From Ignavibacterium sp037440165 (GTDB lineage Bacteria; Bacteroidota; Ignavibacteria; Ignavibacteriales; Ignavibacteriaceae), in contig NZ_JBBIUQ010000044.1 in NCBI RefSeq assembly GCF_037440165.1, positions 1-18,428 on the forward strand: a stretch of DNA of 18,428 nt. The letters are read 5' to 3'. Of this stretch, positions 1 through 4,435 are shown one piece after another. Position numbers and translations under genes: made by a program. How positions within the stretch are numbered: position 1 is the first letter of the stretch; each line of letters opens with the position of its first letter. The notes below the pieces were generated by a model. That model ran no database searches. It was not told the DNA's origin and saw nothing but the letters and a program-made list of their open reading frames with translations.

Positions 1-10
1 GAATTGAGAT

Positions 11-46
11 TTAACGACTATTTTAACTCCACCACCCGCCGACCGA
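11..46 (+). repeat. CRISPR spacer, first copy of a duplicated spacer
   Basis: This 36-nt spacer begins TTAACGACTATTTTAACTCC and ends GCCGACCGA. It is identical at every base to the spacer at 348-383. Both copies are followed by a long-form repeat. The unit before this copy is cut by the window edge, so its repeat form is unknown. Confidence 0.95.
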
Positions 47-180
47 GTTTTAATCGAACTTGCCTGCGGCAAGCAGGCCATAGTGGAATTGAGATCTGGT
101 TTGACATACCCAATGTATGCAGGTCTAATTTGTTTTAATCGAACTTGCCTGCGGCAAGCAGGCCATAGTGGAATTGAGAT
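47..180 (+). repeat. Two long-form (49 nt) CRISPR repeats with GC-rich hairpin insert
   Basis: The units at 47-95 and 132-180 are identical. Each carries the 19-nt insert TTGCCTGCGGCAAGCAGGC between GTTTTAATCGAAC and CATAGTGGAATTGAGAT. The insert can fold two mutually exclusive ways. In the first unit, CTTGCC (59-64) pairs with GGCAAG (68-73) around a TGC loop, or GCCTGC (62-67) pairs with GCAGGC (73-78) around a GGCAA loop. The insert is far more GC-rich than the surrounding DNA, which suggests that a small palindromic element was added to an ordinary repeat. The spacer between the two units is 96-131. Confidence 0.92.
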
Positions 181-184
181 GAAA

Positions 185-212
185 CTATCAGATTAAAAAA
201 TCAATCTGATAG
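185..212. repeat. Inverted repeat inside the 46-nt CRISPR spacer
   Basis: CTATCAGATT (185-194) and AATCTGATAG (203-212) are perfect 10-bp inverted arms around an 8-nt loop. They fill most of spacer 181-226, which at 46 nt is about 10 nt longer than the others. The spacer lies at the change from long-form to short-form repeats. It could be a captured terminator or operator of a mobile element, or a further palindromic insertion. Confidence 0.85.
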
Positions 213-226
213 CTCAGCTTTAATTT

Positions 227-347
227 GTTTTAATCGAACCTCCGTTAGCTAACGGAGTGGAATTGAGATTTTGGAGTCAACTTTTACCAAGTTTTCAGAG
301 AACAGTTTTAATCGAACCTCCGTTAGCTAACGGAGTGGAATTGAGAT
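227..347 (+). repeat. Two short-form (43 nt) CRISPR repeats with a perfect 18-bp palindrome
   Basis: The units at 227-269 and 305-347 are identical. Instead of the long-form insert plus CATA they carry the perfect palindrome CTCCGTTAGCTAACGGAG (240-257 and 318-335). The 5' 13 nt and the 3' GTGGAATTGAGAT match the long form exactly. The palindrome shares no sequence with the long-form insert, so this is a replacement rather than a point-mutated version. The two units stand next to each other and are flanked on both sides by long-form units. The spacer between them is 270-304. Confidence 0.92.
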
Positions 348-383
348 TTAACGACTATTTTAACTCCACCACCCGCCGACCGA
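348..383 (+). repeat. CRISPR spacer, second copy of the duplicated spacer
   Basis: Identical over all 36 nt to the spacer at 11-46. It is preceded by a short-form repeat and followed by a long-form repeat, so it lies at a switch between repeat forms. Four spacer-repeat units separate the two copies. This indicates recombination within or between arrays, or an assembly error near a contig start. Confidence 0.95.
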
Positions 384-600
384 GTTTTAATCGAACTTGC
401 CTGCGGCAAGCAGGCCATAGTGGAATTGAGATGCCCTTCAAAAGCGAGAAAATGATAAAAATTTTTCCTAGTTTTAATCGAACTTGCCTGCGGCAAGCAG
501 GCCATAGTGGAATTGAGATGCCATTTTTTTCGTTGGAAAACCAGTGTCCTGGTTGTTTTAATCGAACTTACCTGCGGCAAGCAGGCCATAGTGGAATTGA
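384..600 (+). repeat. Three long-form CRISPR repeats, the last one degenerate
   Basis: The units at 384-432 and 471-519 are identical to the long-form units at 47 and 132. The last, 555-600, has A instead of G at 570, which breaks a pair in both possible hairpins. It ends in GAATTGA followed by CCTC instead of GAT. Decay of the final repeat marks the old end of the array. Spacers in this block are 433-470 and 520-554. Confidence 0.9.
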
Positions 601-1510
601 CCTCAATTAAATCGGGACTTTGTAAATAAAGGTATAGTCGGACTGTTTCTGCGAAATGAAATTCCGAAGGAACCTTTGGAAATGACAGACATAGTGCTTT
701 GAAAGTTGAGCCAGTCTACTCATAATCAAACTTTAGTGGAATACCATAAACATTGATACCTATAAATTTTGATGTGTAATAAAATTGCAAAGGTCTATCT
801 TTTGGCGGTAATATTTTTTCAATTTTAGAAATAGAAAATTTAAAAGCTTGAGACTATTGTCCATCGAAAATTGGTTAGTGAGAAAATAATTAGGTTAACC
901 ACACCTAAGAGTTTTAATGATTTATTTTCTAATAAAATTCAGTACACTTCTAATGCTTTCCGAAAACAGATGTCTGATTATCGCACACTTATATTAGACT
1001 TCATTGATATTCTGCTTCACAAAATATCATAATACCATCCTCTTCTCGAAACATTTTAGAAAAGTTTTTTCATTGCTGTTGAAATAATTTTATTACGATT
1101 TTAGGAAAGAGAATTTTCTGTGTTAGAAATGAATTTAGCTTATGTGTCTAATCCTGTTCATTATTATGGATTTTTTCGAGGATGAATGTTGGGCAGCTAT
1201 TGTTATTCTTCTTGTAAGGCGAAGTGTGTTTCATTATTACAGTATGCTTCTGTTTAAAATTTATCAGATAAACTTTATTGAGGTGGTTATTTGAATTATT
1301 TATTTTTAAAGAATTGTCCTAATGCCTAGAATTATTCTTTTTGAACTTATGAATGGGGAAGAATTATATAAAGGTGGTGTGAGAATAGCAATATTCATCT
1401 GAGAAAACCGCCTTTCAGTATTGAAGAAATTAAAGAATTATTAAATGCCACTAATAATTGATTGAAATTTATTAGTTATAAGAAAGGGTTCTTGGTGATG
1501 GTTTAATACA
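601..1510. other. Gene-free stretch with decayed coding fragments
   Basis: No intact gene is visible. Short stretches read like protein: plus-strand 601-702 (33 codons, containing GLFLRNEIPKEPLEMTDIVL), minus-strand 716-853 (see separate entry), minus-strand about 1001-1069 (containing KMFREEDGIMIFCEAEYQ) and plus-strand 1402-1461 (containing KPPFSIEEIKELLNATNN). They are separated by stops and frame changes and lie on both strands. None is assigned to a family. Most likely this is eroded accessory DNA behind the array. No transposase, terminal inverted repeat or RNA gene was recognised. Confidence 0.5.
716..853 (-). pseudogene. Decayed C-terminal protein fragment, unidentified
   Basis: A stop-to-stop frame of 45 codons on the minus strand reads like the end of a real protein; its tail contains FYYTSKFIGINVYGIPLKFD before the stop at 716-718. 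There is no start codon with a ribosome binding site. Another frame opens upstream with ATG at about 867 (MDNSLKLLN...), as if a frameshift split the gene. It may belong with the other minus-strand fragment near 1001-1069. The family is not recognised. The low confidence reflects the small size and the high chance of open frames in AT-rich DNA. Confidence 0.3.
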
Positions 1511-1553
1511 AAAAACCCTCGCAGTCCCCCAGTACTGCGAGGTTTATTTTTTT
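1511..1553. terminator. Bidirectional rho-independent terminator
   Basis: CCTCGCAGT (1517-1525) pairs with ACTGCGAGG (1534-1542) over 9 bp around an 8-nt loop. A T-rich run follows on the plus strand (1543-1553), and an A run precedes it at 1511-1515, which reads as T on the minus strand. It sits just past the stop of the minus-strand gene ending at 1586 and can terminate that gene while shielding it from transcription coming from the array side. Confidence 0.85.
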
Positions 1554-1585
1554 AATTAGATTGGTAGTTTCTTATTTAGTGTTAA

Positions 1586-2500
1586 TCAGTTAACTTTTTC
1601 CAGATTGAGTAAAGTAAAGTGAATCAGATTCTGGAGATATTTTAATTCGAGTGCAACAAGTTTATCATTATTATATCGTTTCTCTTTACCGATTCCAACA
1701 CCATCGTGTTCAGTGTACTTCAGTTTCTCAAGTTCATCAAACAATGACAATGTTTTATAATTGGCTTCAGCTTCTGTCATAGTATTTTCTTTATCCTTCA
1801 GGTTTAATACTTCCAGAGCAATACCTCTTAATCTTTTTGGAAAGTATTCCTGATAAATATCGGTTCTGTTAAATATGTCAATTCCAAGCGGTGAATTGTC
1901 CATAAACATTGCAACACCGTTTGATTCATTGTTAACGCTAAATTGTTTAACGAAATCATCGAAATCTTTCTCCTTATCTTCATAGACCTTTGTAAAATCC
2001 ATTGTGGTGGATATAGATTTATGAATTCTAAGGAATTTATCAACTTCCTCCCAGACTTCACCCTGGTTAGCAAAGTGACCTCTGCCTCTTCGAAGGTTCT
2101 TATTTACGGCTTTCAATTTTTTAGCTCTGAGTGAGTCGGGAGAAATATAATCCTTCGGACTAAATTTTGAGGAAACTGATCTCCATCTTCCTTGCTCAAC
2201 ACAGCTTACAGGAATGTTAAGTTTAGTATTTGGTGCTACTAAAACACTTGTATTAAGAACCCGATTCTGTTTTGCACCGGACAGAATATCTCCATCAAGA
2301 AAGAAAATATATTTATCTGAATTGTTTACTAACTCCAGATTGTTAACGCTACCAGAAAAACTGACTTCACGGACTTCAACAAAGTTTTTAGCTATTGCTG
2401 ATGGTCCGGATATATATTCGAAGGTGTTTTTTTCAGGAGTGGAAAATTGCAGAACAGATAGCCTTCCGTGTTTGGTGAAAGAATGATTTGAAATTTGCAT
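1586..2500 (-). CDS. ARPP-1 (DUF6569) family protein
   Basis: A 304-residue soluble protein without signal peptide or membrane segment. Family hallmarks are LDGDILSGAKQNR (residues 68-80) and PVSCVEQGRW (97-106), followed by a basic stretch (RRGRGHFANQGEVWEEVD) and a mixed C-terminal helical region. These match the conserved core of the ARPP-1/DUF6569 family, which as I recall was named from comparative work on conflict-system and ADP-ribose-related gene neighbourhoods; its biochemistry is not established. The start at 2500 is supported by GGGAGGTT just upstream (minus-strand reading of about 2503-2511). It is divergent from a WYL regulator, with a perfect inverted repeat between them, so it is probably the regulated target. 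A terminator follows. The family call is by motif memory; the function is unknown. Confidence 0.82.
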   Translation of the reverse strand: MQISNHSFTKHGRLSVLQFSTPEKNTFEYISGPSAIAKNFVEVREVSFSGSVNNLELVNNSDKYIFFLDGDILSGAKQNRVLNTSVLVAPNTKLNIPVSCVEQGRWRSVSSKFSPKDYISPDSLRAKKLKAVNKNLRRGRGHFANQGEVWEEVDKFLRIHKSISTTMDFTKVYEDKEKDFDDFVKQFSVNNESNGVAMFMDNSPLGIDIFNRTDIYQEYFPKRLRGIALEVLNLKDKENTMTEAEANYKTLSLFDELEKLKYTEHDGVGIGKEKRYNNDKLVALELKYLQNLIHFTLLNLEKVN

Positions 2501-2551
2501 AAGAACCTCCCATTAAATTAGGGCACAAAAATAAAGTCATAGAAAGCAAAG

Positions 2552-2576
2552 ATTAGTATCATAGTGTGATACTAAT
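2552..2576. promoter_or_regulatory. Probable operator: perfect 10-5-10 inverted repeat
   Basis: ATTAGTATCA (2552-2561) and TGATACTAAT (2567-2576) form perfect inverted arms separated by TAGTG. The site is in the 132-bp space between two divergent genes, 52 bp from the ARPP-1 start and 57 bp from the WYL regulator start. A symmetric site of this size suits a dimeric HTH regulator. It is inferred to be bound by the adjacent WYL protein and to control one or both genes. Confidence 0.8.
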
Positions 2577-2632
2577 TTGATGAATTCCAAACAAATATTA
2601 TTTTACAGAAGTTATTTCAGTGGGGTAATTCT

Positions 2633-3496
2633 ATGTTTGACTTTCAGACCAAATTTAAAAGACAAATCGAAATCATTGGTATTTGTCTTTCTCCTGATAT
2701 CCAGAAACCTGTTCGTACTTACGAATTAGCAACATTATTCAATGTTGAAGAATTAACAATCAAAAGAGATTTAAAGGATCTTCGTTCATACGGAATTGAT
2801 ATCCACTCAACAAAAAGAGAAGGAGTTTGTATCACCTCTGAATTGAGCAATCAAAAACTTATAGATATAATACTCGATTACACATCATTAAATCATAACG
2901 ATTACGCACTTGATAAATCAACATCGCTGCTTGTTGAGAAACTTGGGGTGAAAGCCTTAAGCTCCATTGTAGCTCTTCAGCTTTGCATTGATAATGATGA
3001 ATGTGCAATAATTGATTACAACAAAGTTGGAACTAAAATTGAGCAAAGCAGGGAAGTTGAACCATTACTGATTTTTCAGAATGAAGGAAGCTGGCGATTG
3101 TTGGCTGGCAGTGATGGTAAAATGAAGCAGTTTCTTCTTGATAAAATTACTTGTGTGAGAAGCACTGGAAAAAAATTCAGAAAAAAAAATTATAATGTTA
3201 AAGATTTGTTTAAATATTCTTGGAAAACATGGCTTGGTGAAGACAAATATCATATAAAACTCTGGCTTTCGGAGTTTTGGGCTGAAAGAGTAAAACCTCG
3301 CATACTTGTTACAGATCAAAAACTAACCAAGCAGCAGGATGATTCAGTTATTTTTGAATGCACAGTTAATTCACTAAATGAAATTGCAGGATGGATTGTC
3401 AGCAGAGGTGAAGGTGTGAAAGTATTAGAACCTGAAGAATTGAGAACACTTGTAATAAATCTTGCAGAAGGTACTTTAAAGAATTACAGCCGCTAA
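2633..3496 (+). CDS. WYL-domain transcriptional regulator
   Basis: A 287-residue protein with an N-terminal winged HTH (about residues 25-66, including VRTYELATLFNVEELTIKRD), a central WYL-type ligand domain (about 115-185) and a C-terminal WCX-like extension (about 220-285). The WYL tripeptide itself reads W-R-L (154-156, in SWRLLAG), so the aromatic Tyr usual at that place is missing while the surrounding pattern (EVEPLLIF, then KMKQFLLDKI) is kept. WYL regulators are usually dimeric DNA-binding proteins that sense nucleic acid or nucleotide ligands and often control defence or DNA-repair genes. The divergent ARPP-1 gene and the intervening inverted repeat make autoregulation and control of that neighbour likely. 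The ribosome binding site is weak (GGGG about 9 nt before ATG). Confidence 0.83.
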   Translation: MFDFQTKFKRQIEIIGICLSPDIQKPVRTYELATLFNVEELTIKRDLKDLRSYGIDIHSTKREGVCITSELSNQKLIDIILDYTSLNHNDYALDKSTSLLVEKLGVKALSSIVALQLCIDNDECAIIDYNKVGTKIEQSREVEPLLIFQNEGSWRLLAGSDGKMKQFLLDKITCVRSTGKKFRKKNYNVKDLFKYSWKTWLGEDKYHIKLWLSEFWAERVKPRILVTDQKLTKQQDDSVIFECTVNSLNEIAGWIVSRGEGVKVLEPEELRTLVINLAEGTLKNYSR

Positions 3497-3577
3497 AAAG
3501 CATCATTGTCTGATATTGATTGAGGGTATTACTCATTTATTTTTACATTCACCAACATTAAAACTCGAGGTGATAAA

Positions 3578-3814
3578 ATGAAGATCACAAGAATGAACAA
3601 ACTATCGGGAGGCAAGACCCTTGCTTTTTTTGACATCGAGACCGATGATGGAATTCTGATAAAGGGATTCAGAATTGTTGATGGCAATAAAGGAAAGTTT
3701 ATTGCTGCACCGGATGAAAAAGGAAAAGACGGTAAATATTATGAAACTGTTATACTACCTAAGGAAATGAAAGAGAAACTGGAGCAATTAGCTTTAGCTG
3801 AATATCAGAAGTAA
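3578..3814 (+). CDS. SpoVG family protein
   Basis: A 78-residue protein. The segment VDGNKGKFIAAPDEKGKDGK (about residues 34-53) and the tail LEQLALAEYQK match the conserved core of SpoVG, which includes a DGN-G-F-A-P motif and an ending like 'AVLNEYH'. SpoVG proteins are small nucleic-acid-binding regulators, best known from Bacillus and Staphylococcus but present in many non-sporulating bacteria. GAGGTGAT (3567-3574) is a good ribosome binding site for the chosen ATG. It is 81 nt behind the WYL regulator with no strong terminator between, so read-through is possible. The N-terminus (LAFFDIETDDGILIKGFRIV) fits the family's first beta strands. Which nucleic acid it binds is unknown. Confidence 0.8.
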   Translation: MKITRMNKLSGGKTLAFFDIETDDGILIKGFRIVDGNKGKFIAAPDEKGKDGKYYETVILPKEMKEKLEQLALAEYQK

Positions 3815-3910
3815 GACTTATTCTTTTTGTGATGTTGGTAAATCTCTTCTGAAGATATCCGAAGGATGCTTTGCTGAACCTTCAACCTCCAGATTGTAAA
3901 AATCTTTTTG

Positions 3911-3984
3911 TACACCCGCAGGGATTCGAACCCCGAACCTCCTGATCCGTAGTCAGGTGCTCTATCCAATTAAGCTACGGGTGC
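3911..3984 (-). tRNA. tRNA-Arg (anticodon ACG)
   Basis: Read on the minus strand, a complete cloverleaf is visible. The 7-bp acceptor stem is GCACCCG (3984-3978) with CGGGTGT (3918-3912), with a closing G-U pair. The D arm contains AGCTTAATTGGATAGAGC. The anticodon stem is CCTGA/TCAGG with loop CTACGGA, giving anticodon ACG. The T arm contains GGTTCGAATCC. The discriminator base is A at 3911. The following bases read CAA, so CCA is not encoded. ACG would be modified to ICG by TadA and read CGU/CGC/CGA. Confidence 0.96.
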
Positions 3985-4435
3985 ATTATAATTAACAATT
4001 TAGAACGAACCATTGACAATGATATAAGAACTTCTATCCAACTTGTTGCGGCTTTTTCTGAAAAGAAAAAGATATATTAAGCTACGAATGGAAAAATTGA
4101 TAAAAATTTAAAGAACTACTTTAATAAATTATTAAAGTCAATCTTGTCTCATATTTTCTTACAAGTAAAAGATTACAGAGCAATTTATCAAATATTCAAA
4201 AGTTTCAGTGCAAACTTACATTATTTAATCACATTTATCAATTTCTTAAATGTTAAGTGCTTTTTAATTAAAATTATGTTTAGCAGAAATTATTTGATTG
4301 ATACTTATTATTATATCTTTGATAAATGCAAAAAATCGCTCTAAAATCACTTTAAATTTAATTTTGTCAAAGAGATGACATTTATTCGAAGTCCTTAATA
4401 CTACATTAACAAAGCAAAAATTATCAATAATTGAA
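3985..4435. other. AT-rich intergenic stretch, no gene recognised
   Basis: 450 bp between the tRNA and the flavoprotein gene. The only long open frame (4144-4344) starts at TTG, lacks a ribosome binding site and is made of AT-rich codons. A candidate promoter lies at 4293-4321. The region probably holds the promoter(s) and a long 5' leader of the downstream cluster. No riboswitch-like fold was recognised. Confidence 0.6.
4293..4321 (+). promoter_or_regulatory. Candidate Bacteroidota-type promoter
   Basis: TATCTTTG (4314-4321) fits the TAnnTTTG -7 element of the Bacteroidota primary sigma factor. TTTG (4293-4296) lies 17 nt upstream, slightly closer than the usual spacing of about 19-20. It lies about 115 bp before the next gene. 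In DNA this AT-rich such matches arise by chance, so confidence is low. Confidence 0.3.

Larger units (their letters stand above)
1..600 (+). CRISPR. CRISPR array (trailing end), 8 repeats and 7 spacers, with hairpin-expanded repeats
   Basis: Repeat units lie at 1-10 (only the last 10 nt visible), 47-95, 132-180, 227-269, 305-347, 384-432, 471-519 and 555-600. Spacers are 36, 36, 46, 35, 36, 38 and 35 nt. All units share the 5' part GTTTTAATCGAAC and the 3' part GTGGAATTGAGAT; between them sits one of two palindromic inserts. The last unit has a G-to-A change at 570 and loses its final GAT, which is typical of the leader-distal end. Transcription is therefore inferred to run left to right, with the leader outside the window. 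The 3' octamer ATTGAGAT resembles the 8-nt handle of type I-B/III crRNAs. Excising the 19-nt insert of the long form leaves a conventional 30-nt repeat. No cas gene is recognised in the window. The array nature rests on regular spacing and mostly unique spacers; spacer targets cannot be checked here. Confidence 0.93.

Noticed and set aside
1..600. Simple tandem repeat or REP-type cluster instead of CRISPR
   Set aside because: Spacing is regular (35-38 nt apart from one), spacers are mostly unique and the last repeat is degenerate, which fits CRISPR better.
257..610. Open frames through the CRISPR array on both strands
   Set aside because: They are translations of the repeats and spacers; the repeated peptide (SFNRTCLRQAGHSGIE) simply mirrors the DNA repeat, and there is no ribosome binding site.
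716..853. Remnant of a cas gene beside the array
   Set aside because: No Cas-specific motif is visible in this 45-codon fragment; location alone does not support the name.
4144..4344. 66-codon open frame with TTG start
   Set aside because: No ribosome binding site, AT-driven composition and no recognisable motif in an intergenic stretch.
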